Assembly (NCBI GenBank): GCA_002329155.1
Contig: DCXY01000049.1
Location: forward strand, 76,771 to 140,770
Length of the DNA: 64,000 bases
Source of the DNA: Stenotrophomonas sp. UBA2124
Lineage (GTDB): Bacteria > Pseudomonadota > Gammaproteobacteria > Xanthomonadales > Xanthomonadaceae
Reading direction: 5' to 3'
Positions 55,924 to 64,000 of this stretch are shown piece by piece (the stretch's first letter is position 1; the number at the start of each line of letters is the position of its first letter). Made by a program: the position numbers and the translations under genes. The notes below the pieces were generated by a model. That model had not been told where the DNA came from and ran no database searches. It worked only from the letters and a program-made list of their open reading frames with translations.

Positions 55924-55951
55924 AAAAGCCGCGGATTTCCGCGGCTTTTTT
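55924..55951 (+). terminator. Intrinsic terminator of rpsB-tsf
   Basis: AAAAGCCGCGG, loop ATTT, CCGCGGCTTTTTT: an 11 bp stem with six U, 22 bases after the tsf stop. It separates tsf from the HDOD-GGDEF gene. Confidence 0.92.
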
Positions 55952-56070
55952 CGTTTACGCCCCGCCGCTGCTGGCTGGCAGCCTGCCACCGAAAACCACC
56001 CCGCCTTCACCGATCTTTCATATTTGGGCAGCGGTTGTATGCTTGAAACATTGTCGCCCTATCCCTAGCC

Positions 56071-57576
56071 ATGACCCCCGAGCTTTCCGCTGCATTGTCC
56101 ATCTGCCGCGACCTGCCATCGCCCCCCGCCATTGCCGCACGTCTGATAGAGCTGGCGCAGGACCCGGAGACGGATATCGCCAGCGTGGCCGATGCCATTG
56201 CACTGGACGTGGGGCTGAGTGCGCGCATGATGCGCATCGCCAATTCGCCGCTGTACGCCAGCCGGCGCCGCATCGACAACCTGGGCCAGGCCCTGACCAT
56301 GCTCGGGCTCAATGCCACGCTGCAGCTGTCGCTGGGCTTCAGCCTGTCCAGCGCACTGCGCGGCGGCGAGCAGCTGCAGCAACTGCACGAGGCCACCTGG
56401 CGCCGCGCCATCCTCAGTGCCCTGTCCGCCCGCTACCTGGGCGCGGCCTGCGGCGTACGCCGGCTGGAGGAACTGATGCTGGCCGGCCTGCTGCAGGACC
56501 TGGGCATCCTGGCGCTGCTGCAGGTGCACCCGGACCGCTACCCCGCCACCCTGGCCGCAGCCAGCGACAACAGCGATCTGGTGGCACGCGAGCACGCGCT
56601 GTTCGGTTGCAGCCACGCCGATGTCGGCGCGCAGCTGTGCAACCAGTGGGGCCTGCCGCGCTACCTGGCCGAAGCGATTGGCCACAGCGAACCGCCGGGC
56701 GTGCCGGCAGACCTGTTTGAACGCTGCGTCAGCCTGTCCGGCCATGTGGCCGCGATCTGGCTGGCCAGGGACACCGACCACGCCCATGCCACCGCCCTGC
56801 AGCTGGCCCAGCAACAACTGGGCCTGGACAGCGCCCGCTTCGAGCAGGTGCTGCAGCAGGTGAGCCAGATGCTGCCCGATGTCAGTGCACTGTTCGAGGT
56901 GCCCATCCCCTCGCCCGCCCGCGCCGCCTACCTGCTGGAGCACGCCAACGAACTGGTGATGCTGCGCAACCTGCGTGAACTGCAGGACGCCGGCAGCAAC
57001 CGCCGCCGCGCCGAAGACTTCGAGCAGCAGGCGCGCCAGCTCTCGCAGCAGGCCCACCTGGACGCACTCACCGGCGTGCTCAACCGGCGCCAGCTGCAGA
57101 GCGTGCTGGAGCAGGAATTCAAGCGCGCCATCAGCGTGGACAGCCCGCTGTCGCTGGCCTTCATCGACCTGGACGACTTCAAGAAGATCAACGACGCCCA
57201 CGGCCACCTGGTGGGCGACCAGGTGCTGCAGTCCTTCGCCAACTGCCTGCAGTCACAGCTGCGTGACGCCGACACGGTGGCGCGCTATGGCGGCGAGGAA
57301 TTCGTGGTGCTGTTCCCCGGCGCCGCCGAGCAGACCGCGGTGGAGGTGTTGCGCCGGGTGCTGCAGGTGGTGACCGACACACCGATGGCAGTCATCGACG
57401 AAACCCCGCTGCATGTGACGTTCTCGGCCGGGGTGGCCACACACGGCGACTACGAACGCTTCAACGACACCCACGGCCTGCTGCAGGCCGCCGACGATGT
57501 GCTGTACCGTTCCAAGAGCCTGGGCCGCAACCGGGTGAGCGCCCGCTCGCCTGCCAGCCACCCCACCGCCTGCTGA
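56071..57576 (+). CDS. HDOD-GGDEF signalling protein, probable diguanylate cyclase
   Basis: A 501-residue cytosolic protein. Residues about 10-210 are an HDOD domain (DLPSPPAIAARLIELAQDPE, RMMRIANSPLYASRRRI, LEELMLAGLLQDLGILALLQ); a coiled-coil linker runs about 295-335. The GGDEF domain begins HLDALTGVLNRRQLQSVLEQ, has FIDLDDFKKINDAHGHLVGD and an intact RYGGEEFVVLFPG (407-411). The active site predicts c-di-GMP synthesis; no RxxD inhibitory site is obvious five residues before GGEEF. It lies between tsf and pyrH, which are adjacent in many proteobacteria. Confidence 0.9.
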   Translation: MTPELSAALSICRDLPSPPAIAARLIELAQDPETDIASVADAIALDVGLSARMMRIANSPLYASRRRIDNLGQALTMLGLNATLQLSLGFSLSSALRGGEQLQQLHEATWRRAILSALSARYLGAACGVRRLEELMLAGLLQDLGILALLQVHPDRYPATLAAASDNSDLVAREHALFGCSHADVGAQLCNQWGLPRYLAEAIGHSEPPGVPADLFERCVSLSGHVAAIWLARDTDHAHATALQLAQQQLGLDSARFEQVLQQVSQMLPDVSALFEVPIPSPARAAYLLEHANELVMLRNLRELQDAGSNRRRAEDFEQQARQLSQQAHLDALTGVLNRRQLQSVLEQEFKRAISVDSPLSLAFIDLDDFKKINDAHGHLVGDQVLQSFANCLQSQLRDADTVARYGGEEFVVLFPGAAEQTAVEVLRRVLQVVTDTPMAVIDETPLHVTFSAGVATHGDYERFNDTHGLLQAADDVLYRSKSLGRNRVSARSPASHPTAC

Positions 57577-57685
57577 ACCGCAGGCGGATCTGGGCGACGA
57601 ATGTCGCTGCATTGCAACAAACCATCTGACCATGCGACGCCGGTTCCGTTAGAATTCCCGCGTTTTCCAGCCACCAGAGGTCGTC

Positions 57686-58414
57686 ATGTCCCAACTCGCC
57701 TACCACCGCATCCTTCTGAAACTTTCCGGGGAGGCGCTGATGGGAGAGGAGGACTATGGCATCGACCCCAAGGTCATCAACCGCCTGGCGCAGGAAGTGA
57801 TCGAAGCCCAGCAGGCCGGCGCTGAAATCGCGCTGGTGGTGGGCGGCGGCAACATCTTCCGCGGTGCCGGCCTGGCCGCAGGCGGCATGGACCGGGTCAC
57901 CGGCGACCATATGGGCATGCTGGCCACCGTGATCAACGCGCTGGCCATGCAGGACGCGCTGGAGAAGCTCGGCGGCAAGGCCCGGGTGATGAGCGCGATC
58001 AAGATCAACGACGTGTGCGAGGACTACATCCGCCGCCGCGCCATCCGCCATCTGGAAAAGGGCCGCCTGGTGATCTTCGCCGCCGGCACCGGCAACCCGT
58101 TCTTCACCACCGACTCCGGCGCCGCGCTGCGCGCCATCGAGATCGGTGCCGACCTGCTGCTCAAGGCCACCAAGGTGGACGGCGTCTACAACAAGGACCC
58201 GAACAAGCACGCCGACGCGGTGCGCTACGACACCCTCACCTATGACCAGGTCATCAACCAGGGCCTGGAAGTGATGGATACCGCCGCCTTCGCCCTGGCC
58301 CGCGACAGCGACCTGCCGCTGCGCGTGTTCGACATGGGCCAGCCGGGCGAGCTGCTCAAGATCCTGCGTGGCGAGAACATCGGCACCCTGGTCCACGGCC
58401 GCGACGCTCACTGA
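57686..58414 (+). CDS. pyrH: Uridylate kinase (UMP kinase)
   Basis: A 242-residue amino-acid-kinase-fold protein. [60 protein letters not shown] and [20 protein letters not shown] are PyrH signatures. It phosphorylates UMP to UDP and is allosterically regulated by GTP and UTP. The ATG follows CAGAGGTCGTC. TAGAAT at 57650 is a possible -10. It is followed by frr after 79 bases. Confidence 0.96.
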   Translation: MSQLAYHRILLKLSGEALMGEEDYGIDPKVINRLAQEVIEAQQAGAEIALVVGGGNIFRGAGLAAGGMDRVTGDHMGMLATVINALAMQDALEKLGGKARVMSAIKINDVCEDYIRRRAIRHLEKGRLVIFAAGTGNPFFTTDSGAALRAIEIGADLLLKATKVDGVYNKDPNKHADAVRYDTLTYDQVINQGLEVMDTAAFALARDSDLPLRVFDMGQPGELLKILRGENIGTLVHGRDAH

Positions 58415-58493
58415 ACCGAACGCGGCTTGGACCCGGCCGGGCGCGGTCTTCGCCTATAATCGGCCGGTTCCAGCACCATCAAGGATTCCGGCG

Positions 58494-59051
58494 ATGATCA
58501 ACGACATCAAAACCAATGCGCAGACGCGCATGGCAAAGAGCATCGATGCTCTGCGCCACACCCTCACCACCATCCGCACGGGCCGCGCCTCTCCGGCGCT
58601 GCTCGACGGCATCAAGGTCAAGGCCTACGGCACCGATACGCCACTGAACCAGGTGGCCAGCATCAGCGTGTCCGAAGGCCGCTCGCTGGTGATCACCCTG
58701 TTCGACAAGAACATGATCAAGGAAGTGGAAAAGGCCATCTACGCCTCGGACATCGGCATCACGCCGACCACCATGGGCACCGTGATCCGCCTGAACCTGC
58801 CCCCGCTCACCGAGGACCGCCGCAAGGAACTGGCCAAGTCGGTAGGCAAGGAAGGCGAGGACACCAAGGTGTCCATCCGCAACATCCGCCGTGATGCCAA
58901 CCAGGAAGTGGCCAAGCTGCTCAAGGACAAGGCCATCACCGAGGACGACGACCGCCGCGCGCAGGACGAGATCCAGAAGCTGACCGACAAGGCCATCAAG
59001 GACGTGGACGAGGTGGTCAAGCTCAAAGAACAGGAACTGATGGCGGTCTGA
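58494..59051 (+). CDS. frr: Ribosome recycling factor
   Basis: A 185-residue RRF, exactly the E. coli length. RMAKSIDALRHTLTTIRTGR ASP-type opening, TPLNQVASISVSEGRSLVIT, GTVIRLNLPPLTEDRRKELA and VSIRNIRRDANQEVAKLLKD are conserved. It splits the post-termination ribosome with EF-G. A perfect TATAAT (58455-58460) upstream suggests a local promoter, but no -35 lies at normal distance (TTGGAC is 22 bases away). Confidence 0.96.
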   Translation: MINDIKTNAQTRMAKSIDALRHTLTTIRTGRASPALLDGIKVKAYGTDTPLNQVASISVSEGRSLVITLFDKNMIKEVEKAIYASDIGITPTTMGTVIRLNLPPLTEDRRKELAKSVGKEGEDTKVSIRNIRRDANQEVAKLLKDKAITEDDDRRAQDEIQKLTDKAIKDVDEVVKLKEQELMAV

Positions 59052-59054
59052 CCC

Positions 59055-59831
59055 GTGCCGTCCGCCCCGCCCAGCGACACACCCGCAGCCCCCTTGCCGC
59101 GGCACATTGCCATCATCATGGATGGCAATGGGCGCTGGGCGCAGCAGCGGCGCCGGCCACGCATGATCGGCCACCGCGCCGGTGCGCGCGCGGTCAACCG
59201 CACCATCGACCACTGCCTGCAGCACGGCATCGGCGCACTCACCCTGTTTGCGTTCTCCAGTGAAAACTGGGGCCGCCCGCAGGAGGAAGTGGATGCGCTG
59301 ATGAAGCTGTTCCTTGGCGCACTGGACCGCGAGGTGGACGAACTCCACCGCCGTGGCGTGCGCGTGCGCTTCATCGGTGAACGCAGCCGCTTCTCGGCCA
59401 GCATCGCCCAGCGCATGGCCAGGGCCGAGCAGCGCACCGCCGACAACGGCGCGATGACGCTGAGCATCGCCGCGAGCTACGGCGGCCGCCAGGACATCGC
59501 CCACGCCGCACGCACGCTGGCCGAACAGGTGGCAGCCGGCACGCTGAAGCCGGAGCAGATCGACGAGCAGCTGCTGGGCCAGCACGTTGCATTGGCCGAC
59601 ATGCCGGCGCCGGATCTGTTCATCCGTACCGGTGGCGACACCCGCATCAGCAATTTCCTGCTGTGGCAGCTGGCCTATACCGAACTGTGGTTCACCGACG
59701 TGCTGTGGCCGGATTTCGACGCGGCCACCCTTCAACAGGCACTGGATGACTATGCCGGGCGCGAGCGCCGCTTCGGCCTGACCAGCGCCCAGATCACCGC
59801 CAGCAAGGCGGCCGAGAGCACACTGCCATGA
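59055..59831 (+). CDS. uppS: Undecaprenyl diphosphate synthase
   Basis: A 258-residue cis-prenyltransferase. RHIAIIMDGNGRWAQQRRRP (catalytic Asp), GHRAGARAVNRTID, TLFAFSSENWGRP and DLFIRTGGDTRISNFLLWQL cover the five conserved regions. It makes C55-PP for peptidoglycan and LPS carriers. The start is GTG 59055, three bases after the frr stop; about 15 extra Pro/Ala residues precede the core. It overlaps cdsA by four bases. Confidence 0.95.
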   Translation: MPSAPPSDTPAAPLPRHIAIIMDGNGRWAQQRRRPRMIGHRAGARAVNRTIDHCLQHGIGALTLFAFSSENWGRPQEEVDALMKLFLGALDREVDELHRRGVRVRFIGERSRFSASIAQRMARAEQRTADNGAMTLSIAASYGGRQDIAHAARTLAEQVAAGTLKPEQIDEQLLGQHVALADMPAPDLFIRTGGDTRISNFLLWQLAYTELWFTDVLWPDFDAATLQQALDDYAGRERRFGLTSAQITASKAAESTLP

Positions 59832-60649
59832 CCAAGACCCGTGTGATCGCCGCGCTGATCATGGCCCCGGTGGCCATCTGCGCGATCCTGCTGCTGCCCA
59901 CCCAGTGGCTGGCCGCCGCCGCCGCGCTGGTGTTCCTTACCGGGCTGTGGGAATGGCTGCGCCTGACCGGCGTGGACGGCCTGCCGCGCACCGTGCTGCT
60001 GGTGCTGAACCTGCTGCTGATGGTGCTGCTGGTGTGGGCCTCGGCCGGCTCCAACGTGCTGTTCCAGCTCACTACGCTGATCGGCGTGGGCTTCTGGGTA
60101 ATGGCGTTGGTCTGGCTGCGCTTCTTCAACTACGGCGCCCATGAGCAGGCCGGTTCGCGCATGCTCAAGCTGGCTGCGGGCACGCTGGCCATCATCCCCG
60201 CGTGGGCGGCACTGGTGCTGATCCATGACAGCGAGCCCAACGGCCCGCGCTGGCTGCTGACCGCGCTGACCCTGGTCTGGGCCGCGGATTCGGGCGCCTA
60301 TTTCGCCGGCCGCGCGTTCGGCAAGCACAAGCTGGCCCCGCGCATCAGCCCCAACAAGACCATCGAAGGCCTGGTCGGCGGGTTGGTGGCCGGCATGGCC
60401 ACGGCCGCGGCGTTCGGCTGGCTGGCCGGCGCGCAGCCCTCGCAGTACGGCTGGCTGATGCTGGTGGCCGCGGTGGCGGTGCTGGCCTCAGTGCTGGGTG
60501 ATCTATTCGAGAGCCTGCTCAAGCGCCATGCCGGCGCCAAGGATTCGGGCAATGTGATCCCGGGCCATGGTGGCGTGCTGGACCGCATCGACGGCGTGCT
60601 GGCTGCGCTGCCGGTGTTCGCGCTGGGCAAGGAAATCTTCGGTTTCTGA
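59828..60649 (+). CDS. cdsA: Phosphatidate cytidylyltransferase
   Basis: A 273-residue membrane protein with about eight helices. The CdsA signature [16 protein letters not shown] and the C-terminal block [32 protein letters not shown] are present. It makes CDP-diacylglycerol, the precursor of all bacterial phospholipids. ATG 59828 overlaps the uppS stop (ATGA), and its TGA overlaps dxr by one base. Confidence 0.95.
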   Translation: MTKTRVIAALIMAPVAICAILLLPTQWLAAAAALVFLTGLWEWLRLTGVDGLPRTVLLVLNLLLMVLLVWASAGSNVLFQLTTLIGVGFWVMALVWLRFFNYGAHEQAGSRMLKLAAGTLAIIPAWAALVLIHDSEPNGPRWLLTALTLVWAADSGAYFAGRAFGKHKLAPRISPNKTIEGLVGGLVAGMATAAAFGWLAGAQPSQYGWLMLVAAVAVLASVLGDLFESLLKRHAGAKDSGNVIPGHGGVLDRIDGVLAALPVFALGKEIFGF

Positions 60650-61851
60650 TGATGCCCAGCCCGTCCGCACCGCGCCAGGTCGCCATCCTCGGCGCCACTG
60701 GTTCCATCGGCACCTCGGCACTGGATGTCATCGCCCGCCACCCGCAGCAGATGCGCGCCAGCGTGCTGGTTGCCGGCAGCAACGTCGATGCCCTGCTCGC
60801 TCTGTGCCGCACGCACCGCCCCGACCATGCCGCCATCGCCGATCCGGCGCTGTTCACGCAGCTGCGCGACGGTCTGGCGGAGGCGGGCCTGGCGACCGAG
60901 GCCCACGCGGGTCATGACGCGATCAACGCATTGGCCGCCAGCGCCGCGTGCGACACCGTGGTGGCTGCCATCGTCGGTGCCGCCGGGCTGTCTTCCACGC
61001 TTGCCGCCGCACGCGCGGGCAAGCGGCTGCTGCTGGCCAACAAGGAATCGCTGGTGCTGGCCGGCGAACTGCTGACCCGCGAGGCCGCCGCTGCCGGCGC
61101 CGAGATCATTCCGATCGACAGCGAGCACAACGCCATCTTCCAGTGCCTGCGTTCGCGTGACGCCAGCCTGGAGGCAGGCGTGCGCCGCATCATCCTCACC
61201 GCCTCCGGTGGCCCGTTCCATGGCCGCAGCCGCGCCGAACTGGGCGCGGTGACCGTGGCCCAGGCCGTGGCGCACCCGAAGTGGTCGATGGGGCCAAAAA
61301 TCTCAGTCGATTCTGCGACGCTGATGAACAAGGGGCTGGAGGTCATTGAGGCCCACCACCTGTTCAACGTGCCGGGTTCGCGCATCGACGTGCTGGTGCA
61401 CCCGCAGAGCCTGGTGCACTCGCTGGTGGAGTTCATCGACGGTTCCACGCTGGCCCAGCTCGGCCTGCCGGACATGCGCACCACCCTGGCCGTCGGCCTG
61501 GGCTGGCCGCAGCGCATCGAATCAGGCGTTTCCGGGCTGGACCTGCTCACCCAGGGCCGGCTGGATTTCGAGGCGCCGGATCTGGATGCCTTCCCCTGCC
61601 TGCGCTTGGCCTGGCAGGCAATGGAGGCCGGCGGCAGCGCCCCGGCCATCCTGAACGCCGCCAATGAAATTGCTGTTTCAGCATTTCTTCAGGGCCGCAT
61701 AGGCTTCCTGTCGATCCCTGCGCTGGTGGAGCACACCCTCTCCACCCTGCCAAACGGGGCGGCCGATACACTGGACGCCCTGCTGGCGGCCGACGCCCAG
61801 GCCCGTGACATCACCCAGACCGCCATCGCCCGCCTGCCGCATGCCTCCTGA
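60649..61851 (+). CDS. dxr: 1-deoxy-D-xylulose 5-phosphate reductoisomerase
   Basis: A 400-residue [23 protein letters not shown] binds [49 protein letters not shown] and [20 protein letters not shown] contain the metal and substrate residues. It is the committed step of the MEP isoprenoid pathway, feeding uppS in the same cluster. ATG 60649 or the adjacent 60652 is the start (TGATGATG). Confidence 0.95.
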   Translation: MMPSPSAPRQVAILGATGSIGTSALDVIARHPQQMRASVLVAGSNVDALLALCRTHRPDHAAIADPALFTQLRDGLAEAGLATEAHAGHDAINALAASAACDTVVAAIVGAAGLSSTLAAARAGKRLLLANKESLVLAGELLTREAAAAGAEIIPIDSEHNAIFQCLRSRDASLEAGVRRIILTASGGPFHGRSRAELGAVTVAQAVAHPKWSMGPKISVDSATLMNKGLEVIEAHHLFNVPGSRIDVLVHPQSLVHSLVEFIDGSTLAQLGLPDMRTTLAVGLGWPQRIESGVSGLDLLTQGRLDFEAPDLDAFPCLRLAWQAMEAGGSAPAILNAANEIAVSAFLQGRIGFLSIPALVEHTLSTLPNGAADTLDALLAADAQARDITQTAIARLPHAS

Positions 61852-61877
61852 GCCCACCTGCCAAATGAGCGCCGCAC

Positions 61878-63236
61878 ATGGCTGATTTCCTCGGCTCCGT
61901 GTGGTGGATGATCGTCAGCCTTGGCGTGCTGGTGACCTTCCATGAATTCGGCCACTACTGGGTGGCGCGCCGCTGTGGCGTCAAGGTGCTGCGCTTCTCG
62001 GTGGGCTTCGGCAAGCCGCTGTGGAGCCGCCACAACAAACAGGGCACCGAGTTCGCCATCGCCGCCATCCCGCTGGGTGGCTACGTGAAGATGCTCGACG
62101 AGCGCGAGGCCGAAGTGCCCGCCGGCGAGCGCGCGGTGGCCTTCAACAACAAGAGCGTGTGGCAGCGCATCGCCATCGTCGCGGCAGGCCCCATCGCCAA
62201 CCTGGTGCTGTGCATCGCCCTGCTGTGGGCGATGTTCGTGATCGGCCGCCAGGACTACTCGGCCACGGTCGGCCGCGCCACCGGCATGGCCGCCAGCGCC
62301 GGCTTTGCCGCCGGTGACCAGGTACTGGACGTGGACGGCCGCGCGGTCGCCACCTGGGCCGAGGCCAGCATGGCCCTGACCACCGCTGCCATGGATCGCC
62401 AGGACGCGCGCGTGCGCGTGCAGGACGCATTGGGCAATGAGCGCACCCGCATGCTGCCGCTGTCGCAGCTGCCGGTGGGCTTCGATGAACGGCAGGTGCC
62501 GGTGCTCAGCGGCTTTGTCTGGCAGTTCTGGCTGCAGCCGGCCGAAGTGGACAGCGTGGGCGCCGATTCGGCGGCCGCTGGCGTGCTGCTGCCGGGTGAT
62601 CTCATTCTGGCCGTGGACGGCCAGCGCGTGGACAGCGCCGACCAGGTCGGGCCGCTGATCCAGCAGCTGGGCGAACGTGGCGGCCCGGGCATGGTGGATG
62701 TGGAGCGCGCCGGCGAGCGGCTGGCGCTGGAGCTGACCCCGCAGGCCGGTCAAGGCCCGGATGGCAAGCCGCGCTGGCTGATCGGCGTGGGCTTCGTCAC
62801 CGGCCAGGCACCGGCTTACGACGCGCGCCAGCAGTACGGTGTGCTGGCCGCGCTGCCGGCCGCCGTGCGCGAAACCGGCAAGCTGGCCAGCGACTCGCTG
62901 GGCATGATGCGCCGGATGCTGACCGGGCATGCCTCGCTGAAGAATGTTTCCGGCCCCATCACCATCGCCCGCGTGGCCAACGCCTCGGCTGAACGCGGCG
63001 CCGATTGGTTCCTGTATTTCCTGGCCCTGCTGTCGCTGAGCCTGTGCATCATCAACCTGCTGCCCATCCCCGTCTTGGACGGCGGGCACCTGCTGTATTA
63101 CCTTATCGAGTTGGTCAAGGGCAGCCCACTCAGTGAGCGGGCCATGGCCGCCGGCCAGTACATCGGTCTGGCGCTGCTGGCCGGGCTGATGGGGCTGGCG
63201 TTCTACAACGACATCCTCGGCCTGGTGCCACGATGA
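61878..63236 (+). CDS. rseP: Site-2 protease RseP
   Basis: A 452-residue M50 metalloprotease. HEFGHYWVARRCGVKVLRFS holds the HExxH zinc motif in the first membrane helix region. Two PDZ domains follow (about residues 125-205 and 210-300; AGFAAGDQVLDVDGRAVATW and AAGVLLPGDLILAVDGQRVD), and NLLPIPVLDGGHLLYYLIEL gives the third zinc ligand. It cleaves RseA after DegS to release sigma-E. Its stop overlaps an in-frame upstream ATG of bamA. Confidence 0.95.
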   Translation: MADFLGSVWWMIVSLGVLVTFHEFGHYWVARRCGVKVLRFSVGFGKPLWSRHNKQGTEFAIAAIPLGGYVKMLDEREAEVPAGERAVAFNNKSVWQRIAIVAAGPIANLVLCIALLWAMFVIGRQDYSATVGRATGMAASAGFAAGDQVLDVDGRAVATWAEASMALTTAAMDRQDARVRVQDALGNERTRMLPLSQLPVGFDERQVPVLSGFVWQFWLQPAEVDSVGADSAAAGVLLPGDLILAVDGQRVDSADQVGPLIQQLGERGGPGMVDVERAGERLALELTPQAGQGPDGKPRWLIGVGFVTGQAPAYDARQQYGVLAALPAAVRETGKLASDSLGMMRRMLTGHASLKNVSGPITIARVANASAERGADWFLYFLALLSLSLCIINLLPIPVLDGGHLLYYLIELVKGSPLSERAMAAGQYIGLALLAGLMGLAFYNDILGLVPR

Positions 63237-63307
63237 ACTTTTTCCCGCTGACGTCGTCCTACGCCGGCACCCACGCAACATTGAAATCGACTCCAACCGG
63301 ACGTGAT

Positions 63308-64000
63308 ATGACGCGACTTCCCAATCGCCGCCTGCTTGCCCTCGCCCTTGCTGCCGGCCTGGCCCTGCCCGCCCTTGCACAGGCGGCCGAGCCTTTCACC
63401 GCCAGCGACATCCGCGTGGACGGCCTGCAGCGTATTTCCTCCGGTACCGTGTTCACCTACCTGCCGGTTGAACGCGGCGACATGGTCGATGACGCCAAGG
63501 TCGGCGAGACCATCCGTGCGCTGTACAAGACCGGCTTCTTCGAGGACGTGCAGCTGGACCGCCAGGGCGACATCCTGGTGGTCACGGTCAAGGAACGCCC
63601 GGCGATCAACAAGCTCACCGTCACCGGCAACAAGGACATCAAGAGCGAGCAGCTGCTCAAGGGCCTGAGCGACATCGGCCTGACCGAGGGTGGCACCTTC
63701 GACCGCCTGAGCCTGGACCGCGTGACCCAGGAGCTGCGCCGCCAATACAACGACCGCGGCAAGTACAACGTGGAAATCACCCCGACGGTGAGCCCGCTGG
63801 ACCGCAACCGCGTGGACATCGCCATCGCCATCAAGGAAGGCAAGGCCGCCAAGATCCGCCACGTCAACCTAGTGGGCACCGAGAAGTTCCCGGCCGAGGA
63901 CATCCTGGACACCTGGGAATCCAAGGAGCACAACTGGGCCTCGTGGTACCGCCGTGACGACCAGTACTCCAAGGAAAAGCTGTCCGGCGACCTGGAAAAG
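63308..64000 (+). CDS. bamA: Outer membrane protein assembly factor BamA, N-terminal part
   Basis: The gene runs off the window; 231 codons are visible. Signal peptide MTRLPNRRLLALALAAGLAL..AQA, then POTRA 1 (PFTASDIRVDGLQRISSGTV, YKTGFFEDVQLDRQGDILVV), POTRA 2 (ERPAINKLTVTGNKDIKSEQ) and the start of POTRA 3 (KIRHVNLVGTEKFPAEDILD). ATG 63308 gives the cleanest signal peptide; in-frame ATG 63233, which overlaps the rseP stop, would add 25 residues. Order dxr-rseP-bamA is the conserved envelope cluster. Confidence 0.95.
   Translation, partial: MTRLPNRRLLALALAAGLALPALAQAAEPFTASDIRVDGLQRISSGTVFTYLPVERGDMVDDAKVGETIRALYKTGFFEDVQLDRQGDILVVTVKERPAINKLTVTGNKDIKSEQLLKGLSDIGLTEGGTFDRLSLDRVTQELRRQYNDRGKYNVEITPTVSPLDRNRVDIAIAIKEGKAAKIRHVNLVGTEKFPAEDILDTWESKEHNWASWYRRDDQYSKEKLSGDLEK

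Overview
The window is a 64 kb piece of a high-GC gammaproteobacterial chromosome. Gene content and repeats point to a Stenotrophomonas (S. maltophilia complex or a close Xanthomonadaceae relative). Many intergenic spaces carry paired palindromes beginning GTAGCCCGGGTAAGC, the signature of the SMAG (S. maltophilia GTAG) repeat family. The window also has an emrR-emrC-emrA-emrB efflux operon in the order described for S. maltophilia EmrCAB. The genus call is an inference; no 16S rRNA gene is present.

Layout. 1-8.4 kb: end of a DUF445 gene, a LysR regulator divergent from a TauE/SafE permease, rlmKL, a small hydrolase, an AmpD-like amidase, a DUF1684 lipoprotein, a mercaptopyruvate-type sulfurtransferase and a DUF1289-NUDIX fusion. 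8.7-14.8 kb: a secreted HExxH/PA-domain protease coupled to a small exported protein, a HigBA-type toxin-antitoxin pair with a palindromic operator, an FKBP isomerase, an enoyl-CoA hydratase and nth. 14.9-23.2 kb: a phosphate block of an OprP/OprO-type porin, two pstS genes (one soluble, one lipoprotein), pstC, pstA, pstB and phoU, with candidate Pho boxes before both pstS genes. 23.6-25.5 kb: an hvfABC-type RiPP metallophore cassette, made of an exported EGKCG-repeat precursor, a DUF692/MNIO oxidase and a DUF2063 partner. 25.6-33.3 kb: rnt, a degenerate GGDEF protein, rlmB-rnr, three tRNA-Leu(CAG) genes and an AT-richer HNH endonuclease gene inserted beside them.

33.5-45 kb: emrRCAB, parC, a thiopurine methyltransferase gene bracketed by inverted repeats of about 180 bp, bacterioferritin and a penicillin-acylase-family protein. 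45-53.7 kb, minus strand: asnB, preceded by an asparagine-rich leader peptide and overlapping antiterminator and terminator hairpins; then dapE, an ArsC/YffB-like gene, dapD with a histone-like tail, glnD and map. 53.8-64 kb, plus strand: rpsB, tsf, an HDOD-GGDEF gene, pyrH, frr, uppS, cdsA, dxr, rseP and the start of bamA.

The themes are phosphate and metal acquisition, lysine/asparagine/nitrogen metabolism, translation and envelope biogenesis. The most notable candidates are the asnB attenuator (46.9-47.1 kb), the hvfABC cassette, the repeat-bracketed tpm gene and the tRNA-Leu/HNH insertion site.
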